From Stomorhina lunata (lineage: Eukaryota; Arthropoda; Insecta; Diptera; Rhiniidae): a stretch of 64,000 nt of DNA. Below the pieces are notes generated by a model that was not told the origin of the DNA, made no database searches, and saw nothing but the letters and a program-made list of their open reading frames with translations. The stretch lies in NCBI GenBank assembly GCA_933228675.1, contig OW121741.1:42927080-42991079 (forward strand), read 5' to 3'. Position numbers and translations under genes: made by a program. Every line of letters starts with the position of its first letter. Within the stretch, counting starts at the first letter, position 1. This document shows, in pieces, positions 23,100 to 34,787 of the stretch.

Positions 23100-24280
23100 T
23101 ACTGGACATATGTTTAGCACAAATTAAAAACAATATTTATTAAAAATCGAAAACAAGTTATTAATTTAAATTCCTTGAAAAAAAAACCTAATATTTTGTA
23201 GGATATCCTTTATTTTATATAACTGCCGTACATCTTTTAGGCACACTCTTCACAAGAGCCAGGTATCGCTCACTTGGGATAGTGTGCCATTTTTTTTTTT
23301 TTTTTGGATTTCCGTCCATAAATCATTTAAGTTGTTAGGTTTTAGGCTTATTATATGCTTTTCTATATCTTTCCAAAGATTCTCAATATAATTGAGATCC
23401 GGAGATTGAGCTGGCCATTTCAAAACATTTATTTGACTCTCCTCCAAGCAACACTTCACAGTACGGGAAGTGTGTTTAGGGTCATTGTCATGCATGAAGC
23501 AACTAAGTGGAAACTAAGTGGCATCTTTGCCTCTGCATGTGGTATAATGATATCGGCTAGGATATTTTTATAAACGTGTTGATCCACACGTCTGTCAATT
23601 TTGTGTATTGGACCAACTCTATGCCCTGAGAGTGCAAGCCACAGCATCACATTTCCTCCACCATGTTTTACAGTCTTTGAAGTATACTTTGGGTTGTGCT
23701 ACATGTTTGGAAGATACCATACATATCTCTTTCCATCAGATCCAAATCTGCAAAACTTTGATTCGTATGTTTGATTAGTATGTTTTTCCAAAAATCTAAT
23801 GGCTTTTCCAAATGCTATCGGGCGAAAGAAATTCGTGACTTCAAATTCTTTTTTTGACACATGTGGCTTGTGTTGCACGATACAGCCACGCAAATTTTTT
23901 TCATTAAGGCGTCTTTGTATCGTTCTGTCGGAGACATCAATACCGTATTTTGATGACACTTCACTATTTATTTCACTTTAGCTCTTAAAAGAGTCGGCCA
24001 CTCTTTTAAGAGCTCAAAGTATTATATACCATCATTCTGGAGCAATTTAAAATACTTGCTATTTCACTTACAGGACATCCTCTCGACTTCATTTCACAAA
24101 TGACCTGTCGTTGCGTATCTGTGCACCATTTATTTTTGACCATGTCTAATAAATATTTTATTTTTGAAAAACCTTCAACTGTACACAATATGATGAAAAA
24201 CTTACCAAAAATTAATTCAAAATTCAAAAAATAACAGAAATGTAAAATGTTTAATATTTGTGCTAAATTTGTGTCCAGTT
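23100..24280 (-). mobile_element. Tc1-like element, degenerate
   Basis: The element spans about 23102-24278. Inverted ends read CTGGACATATGTTTAGCACA and CTGGACACAAATTTAGCACA. TA is present on the left; the right flank reads TT, taken as a mutated TA. The minus strand encodes Tc1-family transposase fragments in several frames. Confidence 0.85.
23225..24150 (-). pseudogene. Tc1-like transposase, broken
   Basis: From the N-terminus: MVKNKWCTDTQRQVICEMKS with a helix-turn-helix (within 24006-24284), a second DNA-binding segment DVSDRTIQRRLNEKNLRG (within 23699-23959), then FGSDGKRYVW following the first catalytic region. The next ORF (23456-23650) reads MMLWLALSG. The second and third catalytic blocks HDNDPKHTSR and WPAQSPDLNYIENLW are at 23250-23495, where the E of IENLW is the DD34E glutamate. 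At least three frameshifts separate these pieces. Confidence 0.9.
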
Positions 24281-24307
24281 CCAATTACGTATTACCAGCA
24301 AATCTTA

Positions 24308-24331
24308 TCTTATATTCTTAAACGAGCAATA

Positions 24332-24375
<44 letters not shown>

Positions 24376-25960
24376 TGCTCTAACGATTTTGATAAAATTT
24401 GGACAGTGGGTATCTTTTTTGATGTATAGGTCGAAGAAGAAGGGACTTTTGGAACTTTTACCTCTAAGAGGGTAAAAACGGGTAAAAAGGGGAAAAAATC
24501 GAAAACGCTATATCTCCTAAAGTAATAGGTATAGAAACAAAATTAAAATTACGTTTTAAACAGCTTTGAAAATAAGCGGACAGGTGTTTGGTACTTTTTT
24601 GAAACTATGTCCGATAGGGGGTAAAAAAGGGTGAAAATAGTTTTTTTGGCACCTTTTTAACCCACTCTTATATTTTAAACTAAAGAATATAGAAAGAAAC
24701 TTGGTACTGCAATCAATAGATGTAAAAAAACATGAAACACGTATTTGGTACTTTTTTGATTTTGGAGCCAAAATGGGTAAAAAAGGGATAAAATGATAAC
24801 TTAACATCTCCAAAGTAATATGAATAGGAACATTATACATTATGTTAAATGCGTTTTAAAAAAATGTACCGAATTCAATTGGCACCAAAAAAGTACCAAA
24901 TATGCATATAGAACTTTTAGAAATTAGGGAATAAAAAGGGGGAAAAATTAGTATTATTTTAAACAAATGAATGTTTGTCTGTATGTATGTTCTTTATAGA
25001 ATAGTAAACTGTGAATTTGATCATGTTATGCTCTTTAACGAAGATGTTGCGGTTAAGCCGGCGAAGGTTTTTAAGTTCATAAGACTAATTTCCGACAGAT
25101 CGCGCCCCGGAAAATTACTAAAAATTAATTAAATCGTATACTGTACATTTGATCATGCTATGATCTTTAGCAAAGTTGTAGCGCATGAGCCGACGAAGGT
25201 TTTTTAGTTGGTATGAATAATTTCCGACAGGTGGCGCTACTTACTCAAAGTCAATTCAATCGTAATCTGTACATTTAATCATGCTACAATCTTTAGCAAA
25301 GTTGTTGCACATGAGCCGACGAAGGTTTCTTAGTTGGTATGAAGAAATTTCGACAGGTGGCGCCACTGAAATTTACTCAAAGTCAATTTAATCGTATGTT
25401 GTACATTTAATCATGCTATAATCGTCAGCAAAGTTGTTACGGATAAGCCAAAGAAGGTTTATGAATTGGAATGAGCAAAGTCCGACAGGTGGCGCCACAG
25501 AAAATGGCGCCACCTGTGGATTAAATCGTAAACTGTGCATTTGATCATGTTATAATCATAAGCAAAGTTGTTACGAATAAGCAGACAAAGGTTTCTTATA
25601 TGGTATGAACAACTTCAGGTGGCGCCACTGCAAACTACTCAAAATGAATTAAATCGTAAACTGTGCATTTGATCAGACTATAATCTTTAGCAAAGTTGTT
25701 GCGCATGAGTCGACGGAGGTTTCTGTTGATATGAATAATTTCCAAAATTATTCAAAATGAGTTAAACTGTAAACAATGCAAACTATGTGTTGGTCGGACA
25801 AAATGAATCAAATAATTCAAAATTTACTGAATATTTGTACAATGTCTTTCCTCTAAATTTATTTTAGCACTTTATAATATAAAATATATAAAAACTTTAA
25901 AATTTTCCTCAAAATGCTTATCATAAAGCTCCGAGCAAGGCTCGGTCAACCAGGTACTAA
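24308..25960 (+). mobile_element. Helitron-like non-autonomous element, long copy 1
   Basis: It begins TCTTATATTCTTAAACGAGC and has a (TA)n tract at 24338-24371, a TCTAACGATTTTGATAAAA core, and repeats rich in GGTACTTTTTTG. An array of about six tandem 126- to 132-bp units follows (about 25005-25790, each with CGACAGGTGGCGC). It ends with hairpin CCGAGCAAGGCTCGG and CAGGTACTAA. The 5' TC and 3' hairpin suit Helitrons, but the second copy ends CTTA, not the canonical CTRR, so helentron or another rolling-circle group is possible. Confidence 0.7.
25005..25790. repeat. Tandem ~126-bp array inside the Helitron-like element
   Basis: Units share ATCTTTAGCAAAGTTGT, GCATGAGCCGACGAAGG, CGACAGGTGGCGC and TTAAATCGTAAACTG in order. 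Unit starts are spaced about 126-132 bp apart. Six to seven units are seen here, about four to five at 39450-39960 and three to four at 14030-14420. Confidence 0.85.
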
Positions 25961-26138
25961 ATTATAATTGAAGCAATTGAAGGAAGGGAATAACAAAAAA
26001 AGTAACGGGACTTGTAGATCACACCATAAGCTACACATCGTGTCAAAAAAAAAAAAGAAAATTATTACTTCAACAGAAAAATATACAGTTTTGAAAACAA
26101 CGCATAACTAGTGTGCTAAATATGTGACCACCACTGTA

Positions 26139-27448
26139 TGTATATTGTACTTTAATGTAGTGTTATTTTAAAATTTAATCAAACTCAAGTGATTGCCAAT
26201 TTGCTCAAATCCATATCTCTGAACAAAGCTCAAAAAGGGTAACAATTTCGGCATCACCCTTTTTGAAGATATTGAAATTGAAAACATTTTGTAGATATTG
26301 TATTTAAGCAGGCACTTTTTATTTAATTGAAATTGGCTTAAAATTCCCGCATTTTTACACTCTTTTTTTTTCATTTATTTATTTTTGCTTTTTGCCACAA
26401 AACTCTTTCGATATTTGTATTTTGGGTTTTATGGTCTAAAAGTCATCAACACCATCAGAATCATCGGAATTGAATGTGTTACAATATTTATTTATATGCG
26501 AGTACATAAGTAAGAATGTGTGTAATATTACCCCATTTTATTTTATTTAGTACTTGTTTTTTTTTTTTGTATTGAATTTTATTGATATTTTGATTGCCCT
26601 TAAAATCGTGTGGTAAGAGGGGTTGGTTGCACACATATAATATTATTTGGGGCTACAAAAGTGTTTCCAAGGTGGCGATAATGATAATGTGTGTTAAGTA
26701 GATAAACATTGATATATCGAAATACTTGTTGATTAGATAAGGTAACATGCTAAATTTGTAGTAAATACAATAAAGGTTATAATATTTATTATGTACCACA
26801 AAAAAACGAAATATGTATTGGAAAGGCTTAAATTTTCGAATTTATTTTGATTTTCATTAGCAAGGAAAAAGGGAAAAACTAAATTGAACATTATTATATA
26901 AGTTAGCAACGCTATGAATACCCATATTATTTTGATGAGCGACGTGAATGCCCATACTAAGATAATACGCTTAATTGCAATTTTCGGTTTTACTTGGCTT
27001 GGATTAAATTTCATTCTGCACTAAATATTTCTGCATTGCGTTGATTGGTCAATTCATGGGAAATTTTGTAAAATTTAATAATGATTAATCAGCTATTATT
27101 TTACCTCAAATTTTAATTTTAAGTAATTTTATGAAATAAATTCATTCTATGTCGAATCACCTAATTGTTTAGTTCATTTTTTCGGAGGTTCATAGAACCT
27201 AAATCAGCAAAAAACTAACTTATAGATTTTTTCTTTATTCCCCTGTGATTTAATACTGCTTACAATGAACTTTCGACTACCGGCTTATAACTAAAATTTT
27301 GGGAATTATTTTTGCAAATATTGGGCACTTGCCAAAGTCGGTAGATGTCTCTAAACCGGTAACATTAATTGCTACACTCATTGGACGATAGGTATTTTTT
27401 ATTTAACAGCGGACAAAGTATATAGATCTTCAAGTTCACTAGATGCGC
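26139..27448. other. Unassigned region
   Basis: No TIRs, tandem repeats or protein motifs. The longest ORF (26733-27014, minus) is hydrophobic and AT-driven; I do not regard it as a gene. This may be unique host sequence. Confidence 0.5.
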
Positions 27449-27505
27449 CATTGCACAGTAGGATGATGAAAAACTAGAATTTAAATAATTCCGTAACTTC
27501 TAAGC

Positions 27506-29222
27506 CGTTGCACTTTGGGGCGAAAGCCTTCAATAATGGCGATTAATTCAGAAGATGAACTTTAACTTTCACAGCCATATTTGGTACCATATGAAAGTAG
27601 ATCAAATTTTACATCACTAACTGCAAAAATAAAAGTTCTTGGTAGTTTATTTTATTTACAGTGTGTGCTCAAAGTTCAATAATTTTTGTTATTTTTGCGC
27701 GAATTGATTAAAAGAAAAAATTTTGATATTTCAAGTGATTATAGTTTTTATTAAAACTTTTATAAGTAAAAGTTTTTTAATGGAACCGTTAACTTCAGGT
27801 ATATGAGCATTTAAAAAGATATTTTTTATTTAAATAAATGTTTTAAAAATATTTAAAAAATAAAAAAAATTTGGTAATTTTAATATATATATTGATTTTC
27901 AATAACTTTGCGGATGAGTGCAGGAAAAAATGATTATATGGTCTTAAAATATATTATTTTAGCTTATAAATCCCAAAATATTTTGTTGCGCGTTAGTGCA
28001 ATTTTTGAGTTATGGAAGTTTTTGTGAATGAATTCTAGTTGCCGACAAGTCGGTTTCAAAACTCATTTTTTATATTTTCGAAAATTTTACTTAGAAAATA
28101 TAAGAATATAAAAATTATTTCACCGGTAATTAAAAATATACAACTAGGAAAATAAAATTAATGAAAAACGGAGGTCAATTCTTTAACAGTTTCGCCGTAC
28201 CAACGATTTTAATTCGCCAATTCTCGGCGAAAAATTTAATTTTTTGGTCTTTATTTTACAAGTGCTTATTAAATTTATTTCTGTTCAATTTTGATAAAAC
28301 TGTTAATCAATATTATTGCTCAGTATATAAAAAATTTATAGTGAGTCTTTTTTTCAAATTGGATAATTTTAGCCCTTTCTTTCCCGGGGCAAAGCTCAAA
28401 TTTTTAATTTTTTATTTTTCATGGTAATACAACAATAATCAAATAATTATTTTTATGAAATTAATGATACAAATAATTATTTTTACATGATTTTCCGAAA
28501 TTCACTAATAAATTCTTAAATTTCCCTAATTTTGCCATAAAAAACTAAAAAATCCAAATTTTTACTTTTGAGCCCGGGAAAGAAAGGGTTAATGTCATAC
28601 AATTTCGAAAAAACATCCAGCATACATTCTCTATATTCTGGACAATAATATGCATTAAGATATTGTTAAATATGAACATAAGTGAAATTTACCAAGCACC
28701 TCCTCAAATTATGACCAAAAAATTACATTTCCGCGAAATTTTAAAAGTATGATGATTATGTAGTAAATATTGCTTTTATAAATAACTAAATGAAGAAAAT
28801 AAAGAAGCTTTATATTTTTTTAATGTTTATTTTCTGAAATGTTTGTTTTGTGTTTACAAATATTTATAAATAAAAAATAATAATATTTTCTAATGTGACT
28901 TTTTTGAGTAAAATCTTTGGAGTTATGAATTTTGAAAAAAAACGTATTTTTTGTTAAAACTAAACATAAACAAATATGTAATATTTATTTTATTTATTTA
29001 AACAAAAAAAATATTTTTTCTAAAGACACATAAAATATGCTCTAATTTACAATTTAATTTATTAATTTATCGTTTTTAATTCCAAAGTTACAGCAAAAAT
29101 AGTCAAATAAGACCATTTTATCCAAAATAGAAAAAAGCCCATAAAAGGTTAACAATATTTTAAAATTACGACTTTTATGAATTAATCGCCACTTTCTGTA
29201 CCATTCACCCCACTGTGCGTTG
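27506..29222. mobile_element. Transib-like MITE A, nested in MITE B
   Basis: The element spans 27511-29217 (1707 bp). Left end CACTTTGGGGCGAAAG; right end inverted CACAGTGGGGTGAATG. Both arms carry TGGCGATTAATTCA shortly inside. A perfect duplication CGTTG lies at 27506-27510 and 29218-29222, interrupting a CCGTTGGGCGG-type block of MITE B that is continuous at 37545-37565. No transposase. The left heptamer has two changes from CACAGTG. Confidence 0.85.
28369..28592. mobile_element. piggyBac-type MITE
   Basis: The element spans 28373-28588 (216 bp), ends CCCTTTCTTTCCCGGG and CCCGGGAAAGAAAGGG: 16-bp perfect TIRs starting CCC, as in piggyBac elements. The right flank is TTAA (28589-28592); the left flank is TTAG (28369-28372), taken as a one-base change. 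The interior is AT-rich and non-coding. It lies inside Transib-like MITE A. Confidence 0.82.
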
Positions 29223-29562
29223 GGCGGGTTTTAAAAAAATGTATGTGGATATAGCAGAAGTGTTGGCGAGCCTAAGTTTTAAACCTGGAAAGCCCAGCAA
29301 TACCGGGGCTGCACAATCGGCCCCCAAAGTAGGGTATCTCAGACTCAAAAATCACTTAAAACGATATATAATTGTCATTTTCCAACCGATTAAAAAAAAA
29401 TCGTACTATACAATAAATATATATGTAGGTCAAGATCAAGAAAAGACATCGCTACAAGCATAAGCTATCTCTTACGATTTTAAAAGATATTCGACATAAA
29501 AAACTAAAATTTTGAATTTTTGTCCCATGCTTCGCCGATTTTTTATTAATATCTGAGCTATA

Positions 29563-30839
29563 TACAAGGTGGCGCAAAAATAACCTACCGAAGTTTTTTG
29601 GCTGTAATTTAAAAAAAATGAAAGCCTTTAATTCTTCTTGTGGACTATTTTTATTTGATCTTTTAATTTTTTTTACATCAAGTCGAGAATATGATGTTAT
29701 GTAAATGGCCGCCACCACAGTTGATTGTCATTTGAGCCCTTTTTATGGCATTTTCACTTTGGCCAAAACTTCCGGCGATAGGTCCTCACATTCTTGACGG
29801 TTATTGTCTTTAAGAGCTGCAAGAGTCTGAGGCTTGTTGACATAAATCCGCGACTTCAAAAAGCCCCACAAAAAGAAGTCTGCAGCGGTCAAATCAGGCG
29901 ATCTTGCTGGCCAGTGCAAATCGCCAAAACGGGAGATTAGGCGCCCGGAAAATGCATCCTTCAGCATGTCGTGCAGTGTGTGCCGTTGCACCGTAATATT
30001 GGAACCACATGTTTTCCAATCCCAATTCATCAAGTTGCGGCAAAAAGAACTCGTTAATCATTGCTCTGTAGCGCTCACCATTCACAGTAACCGTTTGGCC
30101 CGCGACGTCTTCGTAGAAAAAAGGTCCGATGACTCCTCCAGCGAAAACAGCACACCATACAGTGACTTTGAGCGGGTGTAATGGCTCTTCGTGGGTTACA
30201 CGCGGATTTTCAGTGCCCCAGAAGCGTAAATTTTGCTTATTTATGTACCCGCTAAGATGGAAATGGGCCTCATCACTCATGATTATTTTTGATGAAAAAT
30301 CATCTTCCTATTGGTGATGATTAAGGCTGGCTTGAGCGTATGTTAGACGCGATTGGCGGTCAGCAGCTGACAGCTGATGCACCGTCTGGACTTTGTACTG
30401 AAACATCTTCAAATCTTTTACCCATTTGCGTGGCACGTCGTCTGGTCGATGTCGACGGCGCTTCCATGACATCCTCGGCTACAGCAGCAATATTCTCTGC
30501 AGAACGGCTACTCCGGGGTCTGCCACGCCTGGCAGCATCTCGTGTTGTGCCAGTCTTTAAGTGGCGAGCAGCTAAACGTCGCACTGTTTCACCAGTAGGC
30601 GTTGGACGGCCAGGAAATCTGCGACGAAATTCACGTTGTGCCAAAGTCACCGATCGATTATTGGTCAAATAAATAGTCCCCAATATTCCGCGTTCTGGAG
30701 CAGTGTAGCGTAACATTGTTTATTAACGTGTATTTTGCAAGTGTTACTACATAAATGTCAAAACAGAATTGACATTAGGGACCAATCGCAAAATTTATAG
30801 CATTTTCTGATAGGAGGATTACTTTTGCGCCACATTGTA
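29563..30839 (-). mobile_element. rosa-like mariner element 2
   Basis: The element spans 29565-30837 (1273 bp). TIRs read CAAGGTGGCGCAAAAATAA (left) and CAATGTGGCGCAAAAGTAA (right, inverted), with TA duplications at 29563-29564 and 30838-30839. The interior encodes a transposase on the minus strand that is related to but clearly different from the one at 17570-18629. It is inserted in MITE B. Confidence 0.92.
29743..30716 (-). pseudogene. rosa-like mariner transposase 2, broken
   Basis: The N-terminal ORF (30360-30716) starts MLRYTAPERG and holds the helix-turn-helix domains with a GRPTPTGETVRRLAARHLKT stretch. The middle ORF (29894-30280) has the first catalytic block SDEAHFHLSGYINKQN. Its second block reads FQYYGATAHTA where FQQDGATAHTA is expected, so the second catalytic Asp is replaced by Tyr. 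A frameshift follows at once, and the third block WPARSPDLTAADFFLWG continues in 29743-30033. Higher GC than the surroundings fits a more recent arrival than the neighbouring MITEs. Confidence 0.9.
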
Positions 30840-30939
30840 TAAACCGATTTTCATGACTTAAAGTTCTACGATTCGTCCAATGGTTTAGAAGTTACAGACT
30901 TATTTCCACTATTTTTTTCCATCATCCCACTGTGCATTG

Positions 30940-31782
30940 GTTAAAAAACTATCAAAAAAAGTTTTCCATTATTTCGTCTTATTATTTGTCTCATTTTTGA
31001 GAAAATACCAGTCACCTTTCTTCTTATTTTCACAACCCATCATTTTTTACCCAAAAGGGTTTAGTTTTAGTTTAGTTCCTAAGAAAACGTGATTTTAATT
31101 TTTTAAATTAGACGAAAAATTTAAAAGTTATTAAGCTTTACATAAACCGATGTACTAAGTACTAACATGGTAATGCCGTATGACATTACCGTGTAAAACG
31201 GCATTACCATATTAGAACTAAAAATTAATTTAAAAAGTTTGTTGTTTGCAATCGAAAAATTTTAATTTTAACTTTGTCAATGAAAACCGATATCAATAAT
31301 TAATCTCTTGTTTTTTTTTTATACAGAATAAACTTTAAAAGGCTGTATAAAACAAAATAGGTTTCTATAGAAAAAAGTTGAAATATTTGCTTTTAAAATT
31401 TAAAGATTACGAAAAATTAAAAAATAAGCGAAACTTTTCATAAAAAACTTACCTAATTTCTTAGAAAACAATCCCTATGCATACAGCTTGTAAAAGCTTG
31501 ATCCCTTGGCTTTCCAAAACTGTTTAAGTTTTAAAATCGCATTGCAAATGTTAGAGTTGGATGTACTAAAGTACTACGACCTACCCGAAAACAATTTTTT
31601 GCGAATATCTCAAAATTTTGCACGTGTTTCGAAATCTTTGAAAATGGTTTTTGTATGTCCTCAACTAGGTATATAACCCCCACAAGGTCGCTTTCTAAGT
31701 TTTTGCAAAAGTTGCTCACTTGGTTTTTAAGAAAAATATAAGTCATGTTTAGTAAAATTTTTAACATAATTGTCTCCCATTC
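30940..31782. other. Repeat remnants with a palindrome, family unassigned
   Basis: 31085-31165 matches 38316-38420 in inverted orientation (TACATAAACCGATGTACTAA-type block), so it is part of a dispersed repeat. At 31168-31212, TGGTAATGCCG and CGGCATTACCA form an 11-bp inverted repeat around a 20-base spacer. No coding features are credible. Confidence 0.5.
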
Positions 31783-34370
31783 ATTACACAGCACAACAAA
31801 ATAAAAAAAATTTCATGTGCTCTTAAAACCACTATACAATTTTGATGTATCATGACTACCTTTGTACAAAAATGGTAAAATTTTTAAATTCTATGGCAAG
31901 ATTTTAAAAAACTTTTTTTTTTTTAAATTGCAATTTTTTTAGACTTTTCTTCAAATAATTAATGATAACTCAAAAACTACTAGTCCGATATTATTAAAAT
32001 AAAATCAGAAAAATTAAGATTTACATAACCTTTAATTCGTCTATATATCGTGTTTCAATCGGATCAATAGTATCGGAGTTATAATAAAAAACTTAAGAAA
32101 AAAATTTATTTTTTACGTAAAAATGGCAAAAATTTTCGTTTTAAAAAAATCATGAAAAATCGAAAACGGCAAAAAACTTCCAGATTTATTATTTTATCGC
32201 ATAGCGACATATAATAGCAACAAAATGAGATATCGACCATAAAAATCGATTGATTTTTTCGAATTTATTCACAATTTAGTGAATTCGCTCATTTTCACAA
32301 AATTTTAGTTTTTTGCTTGATATGTATGAAAATGTATGAAAAAAATAAATTTTCCAATTTCAAGGGGTGCATGTCGGATTATTGTGAGATTTGGTGAGAA
32401 ACTTCCACCCACAAAATTTTAGTCGAATTGGACAACGTTAACACGTAGCGCATAGGCCCCAAATCTGAAAAATAGCGTTTAAATCGAAAAAAAAAATTGA
32501 CAAATTTTCAGTTTTTGCAAAATTAAAGCTATTTATTCCCTCTTTTGCAAAAAAGTGGTTTCTAGTTCTTAGTGCAAAGGCAATGATTTTTCCAATAAGC
32601 TACATGCCTTTAAAATCGGTTAAACAGCTTTCGAGTTATTACAATTTTCACTTGCCATTACATGTCCTTGAGGACTTGCCGAAGACAATTTACAAAAACA
32701 TTTTACTCAGTTTAAAATTTTTTATTTTTTTCTTTTTTAACTTACAATATACATGTCAACAATAAAATATAAAATTTCGCTAAAATTGACGGATACCTTC
32801 ATATTACACAACGCAACAAAATAAAAAAATTCGATGCTTTTGAAACCACTATACAATATCCAGGTACTGCCAAAGTGTTTTGAATGAATGAGAAATGTAT
32901 GGCAAAACAAGTACGCGAAATACTGTTTTGGGCAAAACACGTATTTCTGTGGGACACGTGTTACTGTGGAAATGCAGTATTGGTCAAAGATACCGATTTT
33001 CTCAGTTCAATGTCAGAAATTGAGAAAAATGCATGGGATTCGTTTGTATAGGTTATTCAACATTTCTTAGGAAATAACAAGGATGATGGTTATGTTGCGC
33101 ACGTTGAAGAGATGTTAACTCACTTCCAGAATCTTGGATGCAACATGAGCATCAAGTTACATTACCTTCACAGTCACTTAGATCGTTTTCCTGAAAATCT
33201 AGGAGACTTAAGTGAGGAACAGGGCGAACGATTTCACCAAGATATTCGGACAATGGAGGAAAGATACCAGAGTCGCTGGGATGCACACATGATAGCAGAT
33301 TTTTGCCAGAGTATTCAGAGCAACACTTAGTATTAAATAATAGAAAATGTCATAAAAGAAAATTCCAAAGTTTGTAGTTTATAATATTTATTTATTTTCT
33401 TATTTTATGTGTTGTAATAAATTTAAAAAATTAAATATAAAATAAAATACATGAATAAAACAATGAAATACATTTTCGATCTGTTCCATCGATTTGATTT
33501 AGTCACATTTTTTGGTCAATTGGCTTCGGCAAGTCCTCAAAAACATGTAATGGCCAGTGCAAATTGTAGTAACTCGAAAACTGTTTGACCGATTTTAAAG
33601 ATATGTAGCTTATTGGAAATCTCATTGAGTTTGCCCTAAGGACGAGAATCCACTTTTTTGCAAAAGGGGGAATAAATAGCTTTAATTTTGCAAAAACTGA
33701 AAATTTGACAATTTTTTTCGATTTAAACGCTATTTTTCAGAATTGGGGCCTATGCACTACGTGTTAACGTTGTCCAATTCGACTAAAATTTTGTGGGTGG
33801 AAGTTTCTCACCAAATCTCACAATAATCCGACATGCACCCCTTAAAATTGGAAAATTTATTTTTTACATACATTTGAAAACCCGCTTTAATGCGTATATC
33901 AAGCAAAAAACTAAAATTTTGTGAAAATGAGCGAATTCACTAAATTGTGCATATATTCGAAAAAAATCAATTTTGTTGCTATTATATGTCGCTATGCGAT
34001 AAAATATTAAATCTGGAAGTTTTTTGCCGTTTTCGATTTTTCATGATTTTTTTAAAACGGAAATTTTTGCCATTTTTATGTAAAAAATATATTTTTTTCT
34101 TAAGTTTTTTATTATAACTCCGATACTATTGATCCGATTGAATCGCGATATATAGACGAATTAAAGGCTATGTAAATCTTAATTTTTCTGATTTTATTTT
34201 AATAATATCGGACTAGTAGTTTTTGAGTTATCATTAATTATTTGAAGAAACGTCTAAAAAAAATTGCAATTTAAAAAGAAACATTTTTTAAAAAAAATCT
34301 TGCCATAGAATTTAAAAAATTTACCATTTTTGTACTATGGTAGCCATGATACATCAAATGTATATAGTGG
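31783..34370 (+). mobile_element. Long-inverted-repeat element with central ORF remnant
   Basis: The left arm (31829-32690) and right arm (33517-34370) are inverted copies of about 860 bp, with outer ends ACCACTATACA and ACCACTATATA. The 830-bp centre holds a plus-strand ORF remnant (32884-33330). A block of about 62 bp outside the left arm (31783-31846) is repeated directly inside it at 32799-32862. I found no target duplication. The size and symmetry suggest a DNA transposon with very long TIRs, superfamily unknown. Confidence 0.75.
32884..33330 (+). pseudogene. C-terminal fragment of an uncharacterised transposon-associated protein
   Basis: One reading frame runs from 32884 to 33330 with a single internal stop (TAG at 33049-33051). 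The first part reads MAKQVREILFWAKHVFLWD, then the stop interrupts at WDSFV. The second part (ATG at 33112) has the compact conserved blocks GCNMSIKLHYLHSHLDRFPE and EEQGERFHQDIRTMEERYQ. To my knowledge this pattern recurs at the C-terminus of multicopy arthropod proteins without assigned function. Its place between long inverted arms suggests it is part of the transposition protein, which is inference. The N-terminal part is missing. Confidence 0.65.
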
Positions 34371-34787
34371 TTACTCGAACACATTATTGCTGTTGACCTG
34401 TGTTATTATACCTTACCATTTCCCTTAAACAGTTGGAACTACATGGAAAATTCTCTAGTGCAAAATTGCATAATATGTATATTAGATTTGCATTATGTCC
34501 TTTGAAGTAAATATATGTCCTTTTACTCGCACTTCCTTCAATTTAGAACATATAATAATAAAATTATTATGTTTTGTTTGTATATAAAATTTTACTTGTT
34601 TGTGTATGTTTTTACTTAATTACAATATTCTTTATGTCATAATTAAATTTTATCATTATCCAATTGTATTTGGTGATGTTGTAGAGCTTCTGTCCAAGTA
34701 TTAGATATACACATATAAAAGTAATATGCCATGTCACTTGCACCCTATAACAAGAACTTAAGTATAATGTTTGGATATGTCACAATA

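Larger units (their letters stand above)
22893..26138. mobile_element. Outer Tc1-type TIR pair enclosing nested elements
   Basis: The left end at 22895 (CAGTACATAGTGGTCA, then TATTTAGCACA) and the inverted right end at 26136 (CAGTGGTGGTCACA, then TATTTAGCACA) are flanked by TA on both sides. Between them lie a Tc1-like element (23102-24278) and a Helitron-like element (24308-25960). What remains is about 400 bp of non-coding sequence, consistent with a MITE that received two insertions. The left TIR has a small insertion relative to the right. Confidence 0.6.
27449..30939. mobile_element. Transib-like MITE B with three nested elements
   Basis: The outer ends are CACAGTAGGATGATG (27454) and the inverted CATCATCCCACTGTG (ending 30934). 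A perfect 5-bp duplication CATTG lies at 27449-27453 and 30935-30939. Inside are a second Transib-like MITE (27511-29217, itself holding a piggyBac-type MITE at 28373-28588) and a rosa-like mariner (29565-30837). Subtracting these leaves about 494 bp of MITE B, whose remaining sequence aligns with the copy at 37491-38315. Confidence 0.88.

Noticed and set aside
26733..27014. Hydrophobic ORF as a membrane protein gene
   Set aside because: AT-rich sequence yields Phe/Ile/Leu-rich chance ORFs; no start context, homology or gene structure.
29966..30672. Plus-strand ORFs over rosa-like mariner 2
   Set aside because: Antisense shadows of the minus-strand transposase.
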